From: Sporosarcina sp. E16_8
GTDB lineage: Bacteria; Bacillota; Bacilli; Bacillales_A; Planococcaceae
Direction: 5' to 3'
NCBI RefSeq assembly: GCF_017347095.1
Contig: NZ_JADPRZ010000030.1
Coordinates: 1-41,350, forward strand
Length of the DNA: 41,350 nucleotides
In this document: piece after piece, positions 1 through 8,587 of the stretch
How the letters are laid out: every line of letters starts with the position of its first letter
How positions within the stretch are numbered: the first letter of the stretch is position 1
Position numbers and translations under genes: made by a program
Notes under the pieces: model-generated
What the model was told of the DNA's origin: nothing
Seen by the model: only the letters and a program-made list of their open reading frames with translations
The model's database searches: none

Positions 1-118
1 CAGCGCCTAGCCCCTCGAGTCGCTTCAGTCCTTAAGTTAAAGGCAAAAAGCGCCTTTCTCTTAAGGCCCTCCAGCGCTTGTCGGGTCTACCAGGCGCTTG
101 CGCTTTTCTCGAATCCAA
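1..118. repeat. Interspersed repeat-like intergenic element
   Basis: No gene is supported here. The stretch is GC-rich compared with its surroundings and carries repeated CAGCGC/GGCGCTTG words and nested inverted repeats (CCTTAAG at 32-38 with CTTAAGG at 60-66, around AAAGGC/GCGCCTTT). This is the look of short intergenic repeats that recur in Bacillaceae and Planococcaceae genomes. That family assignment is from memory, and only one copy is in the window. Confidence 0.4.
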
Positions 119-207
119 CTCTTATCATTGCCCTTTCTCGCATATACATAATTGGCAGGACTTACACCTAATTTGAAGATAAGGAATGTATGAGAGGGGG
201 CATAGAA

Positions 208-753
208 ATGAAAAAGTTTTGGCTACTTAGCATAACACTATTGCTGTTGTTATGTAGTGCGTGTGAGCAATCAGAAATTGCTGAGGTGACAAAAAGCGAA
301 GTTCAGTCGGTAAAAGCGGTGGAGATTGCTGCAAATTGGGCAGCGACAGCGAGTCTTGTGCAAGCGGGTGGGGTCTATGCAGAAGGAGAATATAAGAGGT
401 TCAACTATAAAGGGAAGACATACCGCTACATGGCTAGCCAATTGGATACGAAGAAGGAAATGAGGGCTGAACTGGAGAAATCGGTGACAAAAAAAGTTGC
501 TAAACAGTTCATGAAGGACCAAAATTTTATTAAACAAAAAAGGAGATTGGCGCAGGTAGAGGCCGACGGTGGTTCGCTTCTTCAGTGGAGCGAGGCGACA
601 GCGATAGAGGTGAAATCGAAAAAGAATAAAAGCGTATTCGAAGTGCGTGTACCCGTTGGTTATACAGGCACATTTGATACCTTTACAGTTACGTACGAAT
701 ACGTGAGAAAATTGGGTTGGCGTATCAGTAAGCTTCCGGAATATAAGAAATAA
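208..753 (+). CDS. iseA: IseA-like secreted/lipoprotein (DL-endopeptidase inhibitor family)
   Basis: The ATG at 208 is preferred over the in-frame ATG at 190 because a GAGAGGGGG ribosome site lies at 192-200. It gives 181 residues, the length I recall for B. subtilis IseA (YoeB). Residues 1-19 form a lipoprotein-type signal peptide ending in L-C-S-A-C. The remainder resembles IseA: an AEGEYKRFNYKGKTYRYM stretch, a conserved ADGGSLLQW motif and a C-terminal strand pair around TVTYEYV and GWRISKLP. IseA binds and inhibits D,L-endopeptidase autolysins at the cell surface. The convergent neighbour is a secreted polysaccharide deacetylase, so both ends of this locus concern the envelope. Family recognition is from memory of conserved words. 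If it is wrong, this is simply a secreted lipoprotein of unknown function. Confidence 0.62.
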   Translation: MKKFWLLSITLLLLLCSACEQSEIAEVTKSEVQSVKAVEIAANWAATASLVQAGGVYAEGEYKRFNYKGKTYRYMASQLDTKKEMRAELEKSVTKKVAKQFMKDQNFIKQKRRLAQVEADGGSLLQWSEATAIEVKSKKNKSVFEVRVPVGYTGTFDTFTVTYEYVRKLGWRISKLPEYKK

Positions 754-799
754 AACAAGACATCCTCTCCGAAAGCTGGGAGAGGATGTCTTGTTTTGA
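754..799. terminator. Bidirectional rho-independent terminator
   Basis: A perfect inverted repeat (ACAAGACATCCTCTCC and its complement) with an 8-nt loop is flanked by A and T runs. It lies between two convergent genes and can serve both. Confidence 0.9.
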
Positions 800-846
800 A
801 ATTAGTAGCTCAGCGTGCTGGATAACTGTCATCCAAGAGAGAAATC

Positions 847-2010
847 TTATCTACCTTGCAGTTTATCCGCAAATTGTTTCAAGTTCATGTTGGAGTGGAT
901 GCGCTGACGTTTTAGTTCAAAGAGGGAATCACCACGGAAGACATTGCCCTCATCAATTGTATAAGCGCTCGTTATACCGGCTGCTTGTAAGGCAAGAATC
1001 GCCGTTAGACTACGTTTGCCGTACGGGTAGGCGTGGGCCATGACTTGGTAGTCCCTGCCAATAATTTGTTCGATGGAGTCATTCGCTTGTTGGATGTCCT
1101 CTAAGATTACCAGTTCCGATTCATATTGCAAAAGGCTTAGGTTAGTAAATGAATTGAACATATGGAATAAATGTGTGTGATTTTGATAGGAATAGACATC
1201 CTGTGTTTGAAAGATGTCTTGTTCCGAGACCACGCCATGTCGATCGATACGACTTGTAATCAGGAAAGAGGTGGCTTGGAATCCGTGATTTTTCAAAATA
1301 GGATAGGCCATGTCGATTGTCGATTTATAGCCGTCATCGAATGTGATAAGGACTGATTTTTTTGGAAGTGTACCCTTTTTGGCAACCCAAGATTCTAATT
1401 GTTGTGGCGTGATTGTCGTCCAGTTGTTTGCCTTCAAATAATCCATCTGCTCTTTAAATTTAGCAACTTCTAATGTTGATGCATTTTGATCGGTTTTGTT
1501 GACTACAAGATCGTGATACATCAAGACAGGGATACCAGCTTCGATTAGCAGGTCGTTCTTATGTATATATCCTGTTTTACCGCCTAATAAGACGGGGTAA
1601 TAATTACCCTTTACTCTCTGTACATTAATCGTCATATTCGGTTGGATGTGTCCAAAGCTCTTCGCTTTAACTGCTGGGCGATCCAAGACTTGTACAGCTT
1701 TTGAAGTTTTGGCTCGAACTGGATGTGCGGCTTTCCAGTTATTCGGTGTATCTTTACTAATAACTGCTTTCTTTTTCGAGAACTTAACTTGGTCGTTTCC
1801 GATGACCGTATGATAAAACAGGTTTGATTCATCCACCACGGTATGCGAAGTACCTTTTAGAAATACAGCGACTTTCTGGTAATCATCGAAAACGGGTGTG
1901 GTTTCGGTAATTTTTATCGATTTTACAGTGGATGCTTCAGTCGGTTCTATAAAAATTGGAAATGCTACAAAGAATAGTAGTAAAAAAATGATGAGTTTCT
2001 TCAATTTCAA
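847..2010 (-). CDS. Secreted polysaccharide deacetylase with SH3-like domain
   Basis: The 387-residue protein has a signal peptide (residues 1-26, cleavage near TEA-S). An SH3b-like segment spans about 105-155 (VLDRPAVKAKSFG through GYIHKNDL). A NodB-homology carbohydrate esterase family 4 domain follows at about 160-385. Visible motifs are FDDGY (224-228, catalytic base and metal aspartates), a histidine cluster H278/H280/H283 for metal binding and YPYGK (328-332). Such enzymes remove N-acetyl groups from peptidoglycan or exopolysaccharide outside the membrane. The start is TTG at 2010 with AAAGGGG just upstream on the minus strand. The HTHLFH histidine cluster departs somewhat from the usual H-S/T-x-x-H spacing. 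The exact glycan substrate cannot be told. Confidence 0.85.
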   Translation of the reverse strand: MKLKKLIIFLLLFFVAFPIFIEPTEASTVKSIKITETTPVFDDYQKVAVFLKGTSHTVVDESNLFYHTVIGNDQVKFSKKKAVISKDTPNNWKAAHPVRAKTSKAVQVLDRPAVKAKSFGHIQPNMTINVQRVKGNYYPVLLGGKTGYIHKNDLLIEAGIPVLMYHDLVVNKTDQNASTLEVAKFKEQMDYLKANNWTTITPQQLESWVAKKGTLPKKSVLITFDDGYKSTIDMAYPILKNHGFQATSFLITSRIDRHGVVSEQDIFQTQDVYSYQNHTHLFHMFNSFTNLSLLQYESELVILEDIQQANDSIEQIIGRDYQVMAHAYPYGKRSLTAILALQAAGITSAYTIDEGNVFRGDSLFELKRQRIHSNMNLKQFADKLQGR

Positions 2011-2808
2011 GTATGCCCCTTTAATCTAGTATCTCTCTCTATAATAGATAGAATGGAAGGAACTAGCAAGAAGTAGTTGGTTTAAATGATAAGTATAGAA
2101 TAATCAAAACTTATCAACAAAAGTGGTGGATATCCTGTGAGTAACTTGTTTGAAATGTTACTGAATACAGAAAACTCAGTTGGCAGGGTGTTAGTAACTT
2201 TATCCACAAGGGATTCAGGCAATTATATTCGACAGCGATCAATATTCAACTAAGCCGGTATAACTTGCATGTTCATAAAGGTTTCGTTGGAAAAGTGGCT
2301 TTATACGGAGAATTTCGCTTGTTTTTTTATGGCTAACCGTAACGTCTACCTTTTGGTTAAAAATTGAAAATATTTGAAGCCGAAGAGCTGACCGAGCGAA
2401 TCCGATCTAAAGCTTGCCTACATGGCAGATACTCAAAATAACGCCTTCCATTCCGGGTTGTGGAACTAGCTGTCTAATTGCCATTTAATAGATGAGTAGA
2501 TGAGATTAACTCCTTATATATACAAATAAGGGAATGCATTACGCTTGGTAATCCATTTGATAATAGCTTGTCGGGTGCAATACCTTTTGTGGTAAGCAAG
2601 CAATAAATAGCAGTTATTGCTGCAATTTCAATATCTAAAGGGTTTAGTTCACCCCTTCTAAAATGAACGCTATTTAAGGGATACTTCATGTTCACCGTTA
2701 TCAATACCGATTTTATTAAAAACAATTACTTTTGTACTTTACGTCCCAATATCAGGTCCTACTACAATCAAATTTATCAATTGATCCACCCTCTACCTAT
2801 AAAAAAAT
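2011..2808. other. Long intergenic stretch, mostly featureless
   Basis: About 800 bp separate the deacetylase from the RpiR regulator. The end near 2011-2100 must hold the deacetylase promoter on the minus strand. The rest is AT-rich with no convincing gene, tRNA or hairpin. The one protein-like reading frame (minus strand, 2474-2689) is listed separately at low confidence. Confidence 0.5.
2474..2689 (-). CDS. Possible small protein of unknown function
   Basis: This open frame lies downstream of the RpiR gene on the same strand. From the ATG at 2689 it encodes 71 residues; a TTG at 2725 would give 83. The middle (LDIEIAAITAIYCLL) is helix-like and amphipathic, and the composition resembles protein more than a shadow frame. 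However, there is no ribosome site before either start and I recognise no family. It may be a decayed gene remnant. Confidence 0.2.
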   Translation of the reverse strand: MKYPLNSVHFRRGELNPLDIEIAAITAIYCLLTTKGIAPDKLLSNGLPSVMHSLICIYKELISSTHLLNGN

Positions 2809-3669
2809 CTATTTAATCCGTTTCACGGTAATCGCATATCTAAGATTTTGTAGCGATGTTTTCATACGTTCTTTCAGTCGGATACTCACATTAACATATA
2901 ACGCATCAATTATACTTAGCTGTGCAAGACGTGAAGCCAAGGCTTCAGATCTGTATTCTGTTTCCACAGAGATAGTCAGAAGCGATATATCGGCTTTTTC
3001 ACTTAGTGGTGTTTTTCCAAATTGGGTAATACCGATGCTAGTAACACCCTTTAATTTCGCAATTTCCAACGCCTCGATTACGTCCCTGCTAGATCCCGAA
3101 TGTGAAATACATATAACAACATCCTCTTCAGTCAATTGTGCAGCACTCATGGCCTGTAAATGACCATCCGTATAACAGCTAGTAAGTAATCCGCTTCTGA
3201 GAAATTTATGATGTGCATCCATTGCAATAGCTCCAGAGCCACCGTTTCCGTAAATTTCAATTTTTCTTGCGGCCACCAATGCATTTACAGCTAGTTGAAG
3301 TTGGTGTTGATCAAGAACTTGGAGCGTATCTTCTAACGTTCTAATATTTGATTTGAAAACTTTTTCGGCAATCGTTTTTTCATCATCATCTTCATCAATT
3401 GTTTCATGAATATCTTTCAAGGTGGTAATGATTTCGGACGCAAGGGCTATCTTCATTGATTGGTATCCTTTATAACCTAACCGCTTGGTAAAGCGGAAAA
3501 CAGTTGCATCCGCAACGCCTACTTCTTCGGCAACTTGATTAATGGTAGAGTGAATAATTTTTTCTGGATGATCAAAAAAAAAGTCAGCTATTAATTTTTC
3601 CTTTTCGCTAAGTTGTGTATAGATTGCACGTATCAGTGTGAAACAATGTGGTGTCTTCGAATTAATCAT
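2809..3669 (-). CDS. RpiR/MurR-family transcriptional regulator
   Basis: The protein has 286 residues from the ATG at 3669, chosen because AGGGAGAG precedes it at good spacing; the ATGs at 3702 and 3699 lack one. An N-terminal HTH_6 domain covers about residues 1-75, with the typical INQVAEEVGVADATVFRFTKRLGYKGYQ pattern split across recognition helices. A SIS sugar-phosphate-binding domain covers about 115-245 (IYGNGGSGAIAMDAHHK, VICISHSGSSRDVIEA). RpiR proteins sense phosphorylated sugars or sugar acids, and the divergent position suggests it controls the sugar-acid operon starting at 3998. A likely effector is a 2-keto-3-deoxy-6-phospho sugar acid, the product of the downstream kinase; this is inference. 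Palindromes at 3731-3743, 3841-3865 and 3954-3968 are candidate binding sites, implying autoregulation. Confidence 0.85.
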   Translation of the reverse strand: MINSKTPHCFTLIRAIYTQLSEKEKLIADFFFDHPEKIIHSTINQVAEEVGVADATVFRFTKRLGYKGYQSMKIALASEIITTLKDIHETIDEDDDEKTIAEKVFKSNIRTLEDTLQVLDQHQLQLAVNALVAARKIEIYGNGGSGAIAMDAHHKFLRSGLLTSCYTDGHLQAMSAAQLTEEDVVICISHSGSSRDVIEALEIAKLKGVTSIGITQFGKTPLSEKADISLLTISVETEYRSEALASRLAQLSIIDALYVNVSIRLKERMKTSLQNLRYAITVKRIK

Positions 3670-3730
3670 ATACTTTCTCTCCCTCGATGTAGATATCATC
3701 ATTGCATTAAATCATTTATCAATCATACAT

Positions 3731-3743
3731 GAAATTTTATTTC
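3731..3743. promoter_or_regulatory. Candidate RpiR operator near the regulator's own promoter
   Basis: The sequence GAAATTTTATTTC differs by one base from the core of the palindrome at 3954-3968. It lies about 60 bp upstream of the regulator start, where its own promoter should be. Confidence 0.5.
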
Positions 3744-3840
3744 GCAACGTTTTTTTAGTGAGGATGCAATTACATGCTAGATTGACAAGGTTTACAACAT
3801 CTGGAGTTATGAATTGCCTTCTTATTCAATCCTATTAACT

Positions 3841-3865
3841 TGAAATGATAATAATCCTCATTTCA
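3841..3865. promoter_or_regulatory. Inverted repeat TGAAATGA-N9-TCATTTCA
   Basis: Perfect 8-bp arms share the TGAAAT/ATTTCA half-sites of the neighbouring palindromes but with wider spacing. It could be an auxiliary RpiR site or half-site pair in the divergent control region. Confidence 0.4.
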
Positions 3866-3916
3866 TTTTAACGGTTTTGAATGCTTAAGGAAAGTTTCGA
3901 ATTGTCTAAATAATGC

Positions 3917-3944
3917 TTGTGTAAAAGAATATTCGGTATATACT
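3917..3944 (+). promoter_or_regulatory. Putative sigma-A promoter of the sugar-acid operon
   Basis: TTGTGT (3917-3922), a 16-bp spacer and TATACT (3939-3944). The predicted transcription start near 3951 falls immediately before the operator palindrome at 3954-3968. Confidence 0.5.
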
Positions 3945-3953
3945 GGTTTTAGG

Positions 3954-3968
3954 TGAAATATTATTTCA
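3954..3968. promoter_or_regulatory. Candidate RpiR operator (TGAAATATTATTTCA)
   Basis: A 7-1-7 palindrome sits just downstream of the predicted -10 box, a classical repressor position. The TGAAA-N5-TTTCA pattern recurs at 10498-10512 and, in shorter form, at 3731-3743. Confidence 0.6.
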
Positions 3969-3997
3969 TTCAGACTAATGAAAGGGGTTACAATCTT

Positions 3998-4516
3998 ATG
4001 AAACTAGCTATGATTGGTCTGGGTAAGATGGGATATAATTTAGCATTGAAATAGATTGACCATCGTTATTAGGTAATTGTTCATGACGATGATGTGGCTG
4101 TAGTTGATAAAATTACGGGAGAAGGCGAGTTTATAGCGACTAGCTTGGAGGATGTTGTTCAAAAGTTAGAATTCCCTCAAGTAATTTAGTTAATGATACC
4201 CGCCGGAGACGTGACCGAAACGGTCCTATTACCTTTAGAAACGTAATTGGAAATAAGAATTCACTTTCTCGACTGTGGTGCGAGTGTAGGAGTAGATGGT
4301 GGAGGAAATAGTATTTGCACCATGATTGGCGTAGAAAAAGAAGTTACTGAGTCAATCGAACAGATTATTAAAGATACTGCAGTGGAAGATGGTTGTTTTT
4401 ATGCGGGGGAATTGGGTAGTGGTCACTTTTTGAAAACGATTCATAATGGAAGTGACATTCTTGAGAATAGTAAATTTGACTATGGTTTTGAAGATGTGGC
4501 AAAAAAACAAAAATAG
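3998..4516 (+). pseudogene. Decayed 6-phosphogluconate dehydrogenase (gnd/yqeC type)
   Basis: Translation from the ATG at 3998 begins MKLAMIGLGKMGYNLAL, the Rossmann N-terminus of decarboxylating 6-phosphogluconate dehydrogenase. It continues in one frame with ATSLEDVVQKL, LMIPAGDVTETV, IHFLDCGASVGV, GGNSICTMIG and GSGHFLKTIHNG, all matching the family. The frame is broken by four stops (TAG at 4052 and 4070, TAG near 4187, TAA near 4244). The third replaces the Trp expected before LMIPAGD. The segment expected around IIDGGNS is missing and the C-terminal half is gone, the product ending after FDYGFEDVAKKQK. All lesions keep the frame. The AGGAGG for dctP overlaps its stop. It was probably the first gene of the operon and is now inactive. 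Confidence 0.88.
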
Positions 4517-4528
4517 GAGGAATACAAA

Positions 4529-5572
4529 ATGAAAAAGTTTTTAACTGTTATTCTATTAGCTGTTATGGTTCTGGCCCTTGCTGCTTGCGCTGAAGATAAG
4601 GGAGATGCTGGTGAGAAAAGTGCTGGAAGTAGTAAAGCTGAAGTGAAAAAGATTCGGGCAGGACTGGGTTTAAATGATTTACACCCCCAATACAAAGGTC
4701 TAATTAAATTTAAAGAAATTGTCGAAGAGAAAACAGACGGACAGATTATCGTTGAAACGTACCATAGTGGACAACTTGGCGATGACCGTACAATGACTGA
4801 AGCACTACAATTAGGATCGCAAGAAGTTACAATTCCTTCAACTGCACCATTAGCTAACTTTGTTCCTGAATTTGGTATATTCGACTTTCCCTTTCTATTC
4901 CCAACTGTAGAAGTGGCTGACGAAGTATTAGATGGTGAAGTCGGTAAGAAGATTTTAGATAAGTTAGAATCTCAAAACTTAGTTGGTCTAGCTTATTGGG
5001 AAAATGGGTACCGTGATGTGACAAACAGTAAGCAGGCTATCGCAACTGCTGCAGACTTTAAAGGATTGAAACTACGGACAATGGAGAATGAGCTTCATTT
5101 AGAAGCATTCCGTGCATTAGGTGCAAACCCGACTCCAATGGCCTTTACAGAACTATTTACAGCGCTGCAGCAAAAAACAGTGGATGGGCAAGAAAATCCG
5201 CTCGCAACTATTTATCTACAAAAATATTATGAAGTTCAATCACATGTTTCAAATACGAATCATGTTTACAGTCCTTTTGTATTCTTGATGAGTAAATCAT
5301 TTTATGATGATTTAACAGAGGAACAACAAAAAATTGTTAAAGAAGCTGCAATTGAAGCAGGAATTTATGAACGCCAATTGAATCGCGAAGCAAACGAAAC
5401 GAATCTAGCAGATCTTCAGACTGAAGGAATTACTTACACTGAAGTTACACCTGAAGCGCGAGAAGAAATGAAACAGCTTGTACAGCCTACAATTGATAAA
5501 TTCACTAAAAAAATTGGTTCAGAGATTGTAAAGGAAGTATACGACGCAATTGAAGCAGCTTCAAAGAAATAA
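4529..5572 (+). CDS. dctP: TRAP transporter solute-binding lipoprotein (DctP)
   Basis: The 347-residue protein has a lipoprotein signal peptide (LALAAC, Cys20) and a DctP-family fold. Recognisable blocks are YHSGQLGDDRTMTEALQLG, FDFPFLFP, LRTMENELHLEAFRALGANPTPMAF and FTALQQKTVDGQENP. The Arg in LRTME is the conserved carboxylate-binding residue of TRAP binding proteins. It captures an organic or sugar acid outside the membrane and hands it to DctQM. A strong AGGAGG site overlaps the end of the upstream pseudogene. Genes downstream suggest hexonates or pentonates such as D-galactonate or xylonate as ligand; this is inferred from context. Confidence 0.93.
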   Translation: MKKFLTVILLAVMVLALAACAEDKGDAGEKSAGSSKAEVKKIRAGLGLNDLHPQYKGLIKFKEIVEEKTDGQIIVETYHSGQLGDDRTMTEALQLGSQEVTIPSTAPLANFVPEFGIFDFPFLFPTVEVADEVLDGEVGKKILDKLESQNLVGLAYWENGYRDVTNSKQAIATAADFKGLKLRTMENELHLEAFRALGANPTPMAFTELFTALQQKTVDGQENPLATIYLQKYYEVQSHVSNTNHVYSPFVFLMSKSFYDDLTEEQQKIVKEAAIEAGIYERQLNREANETNLADLQTEGITYTEVTPEAREEMKQLVQPTIDKFTKKIGSEIVKEVYDAIEAASKK

Positions 5573-5649
5573 ATCAGGGAAATGTATTTTAGAAGTATTT
5601 CTTGGAAGCGCCATTTAAGTGAAAAGTGGGATGTATATTTGATAGAAGC

Positions 5650-5683
5650 TGACTCTCTTTGTGGCAGAGCTGCAGGAGGGTCA
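5650..5683 (+). terminator. Imperfect hairpin between dctP and dctQ
   Basis: TGAC-t-CTC pairs with GAG-g-GTCA around an inner GCAG/CTGC stem, followed by an AT-rich run. It is probably a partial terminator or mRNA stabiliser that keeps dctP transcripts above those of the permease, as is common for binding-protein genes. Confidence 0.35.
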
Positions 5684-5737
5684 ACATTCTTTATTTAATA
5701 ACGAGTTATTTGAATTTATTGTATAAAGGAGATTGGG

Positions 5738-6241
5738 ATGAATATAATTCGATGGTTTGATCGACATATTGAAGAGTTACTACTAACAATCTTATCAACA
5801 ATTATGGTGGCTGTGATTTTTGTTCAGGTGGTAATGAGACAACTTGATAGTTCATTATCGTGGTCGGAAGAATTAGCCCGATTCTGCTTTATTTGGTTAA
5901 TTTATATTGGAATCAGCTATGGTGTTAAAAAACAAAGGCATATTAAAGTAGATGTCATTTTAGTGTTTCTTAATCAAAAAGGCAAAGTGATTATAAATAT
6001 TATTGCTAATGTATTATTTATGGCGTTTGCAGTTTTTGTAATAATCTACGGATTTGAAATTGCAAATAAACTATTGGGTTTTGGACAAAAGTCTCCTGCA
6101 TTACAAATTCCGATGGGACTAGTTTATATGTCGGCACCTATAGGAATGGGCTTAACGCTCATTAGATTAATTCAAAATCTTATTAAACATTTACGAGTTT
6201 TACAGGGCAAAGAAGAATTTGAGGAACAAACGATAATATAA
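5738..6241 (+). CDS. dctQ: TRAP transporter small permease (DctQ)
   Basis: The 167-residue membrane protein has four predicted helices: about 12-32, 48-66, 88-108 and 128-148. It contains the DctQ-type motif SWSEELARFCFIWLIYIG at the start of helix 2. It partners DctM in the Na+-driven TRAP complex. AAAGGAG precedes the ATG, and it sits 166 bp after dctP and 41 bp before dctM. Confidence 0.92.
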   Translation: MNIIRWFDRHIEELLLTILSTIMVAVIFVQVVMRQLDSSLSWSEELARFCFIWLIYIGISYGVKKQRHIKVDVILVFLNQKGKVIINIIANVLFMAFAVFVIIYGFEIANKLLGFGQKSPALQIPMGLVYMSAPIGMGLTLIRLIQNLIKHLRVLQGKEEFEEQTII

Positions 6242-6282
6242 ATGTTTCAGGACATAGTCGCTGGAAAAATTTTGGAGGTTAA

Positions 6283-7566
6283 ATGATGACAACTGCTATC
6301 TTGTTCGGTAGTTTTGCGGTGCTGCTATTTTTAAGTGTACCTATTGGTATCTCAATCGGTTTGGCAACGCTAATAACAATATTCTTTACGGGTACTTTAC
6401 CAGTTGAGTTTTTGGCGAAAGAATTAGTTACATCTGTCGACTCATTTCCATTAATGGCTGTTCCTTTCTTCATTTTGGCGGGAGAAATTATGGGGAAAGG
6501 CGGCATATCTGAAAGATTGTTTAATGTGGCGAACGCGATTGTAGGGAATAAAACAGGTGGATTTGCCATTGCGACAATTATTACATGTATGTTTTTTGCA
6601 GCTATTTCGGGTTCAGGCCCGGCGACCGTTGCTGCAATCGGTGGGATTATGATTCCTGCAATGGTTCGTAACGGGTACGATATAAAGTTTGCAACGGCAA
6701 TAGTTGCCTCAGCCGGATCAATTGGAGTCATTATCCCTCCGAGTATTCCAATGGTTATTTACGGTGTCGTTGGAAATGCTTCAATCGGCGATTTATTCAT
6801 TGCGGGAATTGTTCCTGGGATTTTAGTTGGTCTCTCTATGATCATCTATGCGTACATTTACTCAAAGAAAAATGGATACAGGGGCATGGACGAACCAACA
6901 TCGTTAAAGAAAATTGGTGTGGCTTTTTGGGACGCCAAATGGGCGTTATTGATTCCTGTCATCATTTTAGGCGGTATTTACGGAGGATTCTTCACACCCA
7001 CTGAAGCAGCAGTTATAGCGGTTGTATATGGTCTATTCGCCTCAATGGTATTATATCGCGAGCTTAGTATTAAGGATTTGCCGAAAGTAATGGTCGATTC
7101 AGCGTTAACAACGGCAACAGTCTTAATTATTGTCGGAACGGCAACCGCATTCGGGCGGTTCTTAACGATTGAACAAGTTCCTACAAAAGTGGCGCAAGCA
7201 CTTATGAAAGTATCAGATGAACCAATAATTATAATCATGCTCATTATGGCACTATTGTTAGTTGTCGGCATGTTTATGGATACACTTGCAGCGATTATTA
7301 TATTAACACCGATCTTATTGCCAATTGCCGTTCAAATCGGTTATGATCCAATCCATTTTGGGATTTTGATGGTCGTTAACTTAGCAATTGGATTTATTAC
7401 ACCACCGCTTGGTGTGAACTTGTTTGTGGCATCAGGAATATCCGGATTATCACTTGAATCGCTATCACGTGCTGTTTTGCCATTCATTTTTGCCATGTTA
7501 TTCACTCTAATGCTAATTACGTTTATTCCACAACTATCTATGTTTTTAGTAGGTCTATCAAAATAA
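6283..7566 (+). CDS. dctM: TRAP transporter large permease (DctM)
   Basis: The 427-residue, highly hydrophobic protein is the usual length for DctM. Family motifs are visible: FPLMAVPFFILAGEIMGKGG, ISGSGPATVAAIGGIMIPAM, PPSIPMVIYGVVG and FITPPLGVNLFVASGI. It forms the Na+-coupled translocation channel with DctQ. GGAGG at 6274-6278 serves ATG 6283 or the adjacent ATG 6286. The next gene follows after 28 bp, so import and the first kinase step are co-transcribed. Confidence 0.94.
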   Translation: MMTTAILFGSFAVLLFLSVPIGISIGLATLITIFFTGTLPVEFLAKELVTSVDSFPLMAVPFFILAGEIMGKGGISERLFNVANAIVGNKTGGFAIATIITCMFFAAISGSGPATVAAIGGIMIPAMVRNGYDIKFATAIVASAGSIGVIIPPSIPMVIYGVVGNASIGDLFIAGIVPGILVGLSMIIYAYIYSKKNGYRGMDEPTSLKKIGVAFWDAKWALLIPVIILGGIYGGFFTPTEAAVIAVVYGLFASMVLYRELSIKDLPKVMVDSALTTATVLIIVGTATAFGRFLTIEQVPTKVAQALMKVSDEPIIIIMLIMALLLVVGMFMDTLAAIIILTPILLPIAVQIGYDPIHFGILMVVNLAIGFITPPLGVNLFVASGISGLSLESLSRAVLPFIFAMLFTLMLITFIPQLSMFLVGLSK

Positions 7567-7594
7567 TGAATATAACTAAAGAAGGTCGGATTGT

Positions 7595-8566
7595 ATGAGT
7601 AAAATAGATGTCTTTACGTTGGGAGAAACGATGGTTTTATTCCAACCGGAGAAAATGCTACCCCTTGAATATGTTCGCCAATTCCCAAAAAGTATTGGAG
7701 GTGCAGAATCAAATGTAGCAATCGGATTAACTAGATTGGGCCATTCAGTCGGATGGTTCAGTAAACTGGGGGATGATCCATTCGGACGGTACATATACAA
7801 GTCCATTCGCGGAGAAGGTGTAGACGTATCATCTTGTCTTTTTACAGATAAAGCACAAACTGGATTGATCTTTAAAGAACAACTATCAGCAGAAGATTTA
7901 AATGTATACTACTATCGTAAAAATTCTGCAGCAAGTTTAATGGAAGCTGCAGAATTGGATGAAAGCTACATTTCACAGGCGAAAATACTCCACATTACAG
8001 GCATTACGCCTGCACTAAGTGAATCGTGTTATCAAACTGTGATGAAAGCCATCCAAATCGCAAAAAGAAACAAGATGACAATTGTTTTTGATCCGAATTT
8101 ACGCTTGAAACTTTGGGCAGCAGAACAGGCGAAAAGTGTTTTTAATGAAATTGCTTCTTATTCGGATGTTATTTTACCAGGACTTGATGAAGGTCAATTC
8201 ATGACTGGAATGACAGAGGTGGAAGATATCGCCGACACATTAATGGGAATGGCCGAGGGCGATAAGACGATTATTATTAAACTTGGACATAATGGAGCTT
8301 ATTTACGTACTAGAGATGAAAGTTCCTATATTGAAGGGTTCCCTGTTCAACATGTAGTTGATCCGGTAGGTGCAGGGGACGGTTTTGCGGCGGGTATAAT
8401 TAGTGGAATCTTACGAAAAGAGCCACTCTCATTAGCCGTTAGACGGGCTAACGCAATTGGTGCAATGGTGGTCAGTGTAAATGGCGATGTGGAAGGTCTG
8501 CCAACACTACAGGCTATTGAAAGATTTATGGATCCAAGAGGCACGGCAAGAGATGTAAAAAGATAG
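7595..8566 (+). CDS. kdgK: PfkB-family 2-keto-3-deoxy-sugar-acid kinase
   Basis: The 323-residue sugar kinase has the PfkB N-terminal signature GGAESNVAIGLTRLG at about 32-46. The C-terminal DPVGAGDGFAAG motif places GAGD at 259-262 with the catalytic Asp262. Its overall pattern matches 2-keto-3-deoxygluconate kinases. With the adjacent aldolase and DgoD, it would phosphorylate 2-keto-3-deoxy-galactonate (or gluconate) to the 6-phospho compound. E. coli DgoK belongs to a different family, so this operon uses a PfkB-type kinase for that step. The choice between KDG and KDGal cannot be made from sequence. Confidence 0.87.
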   Translation: MSKIDVFTLGETMVLFQPEKMLPLEYVRQFPKSIGGAESNVAIGLTRLGHSVGWFSKLGDDPFGRYIYKSIRGEGVDVSSCLFTDKAQTGLIFKEQLSAEDLNVYYYRKNSAASLMEAAELDESYISQAKILHITGITPALSESCYQTVMKAIQIAKRNKMTIVFDPNLRLKLWAAEQAKSVFNEIASYSDVILPGLDEGQFMTGMTEVEDIADTLMGMAEGDKTIIIKLGHNGAYLRTRDESSYIEGFPVQHVVDPVGAGDGFAAGIISGILRKEPLSLAVRRANAIGAMVVSVNGDVEGLPTLQAIERFMDPRGTARDVKR

Positions 8567-8587
8567 TAAGGACGGGGGATTTTACGC

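Noticed and set aside
4052..4246. Repeated in-frame TAG codons in the gnd relic could suggest amber recoding (pyrrolysine-type)
   Set aside because: A TAA and missing segments, including the C-terminal half, accompany them; other genes in the window, such as the XRE-cupin gene, end in TAG. Decay explains this better.
5603..5617. Second cre-like site in the dctP-dctQ gap
   Set aside because: Two or more consensus positions fail, and the location inside the operon is not typical.
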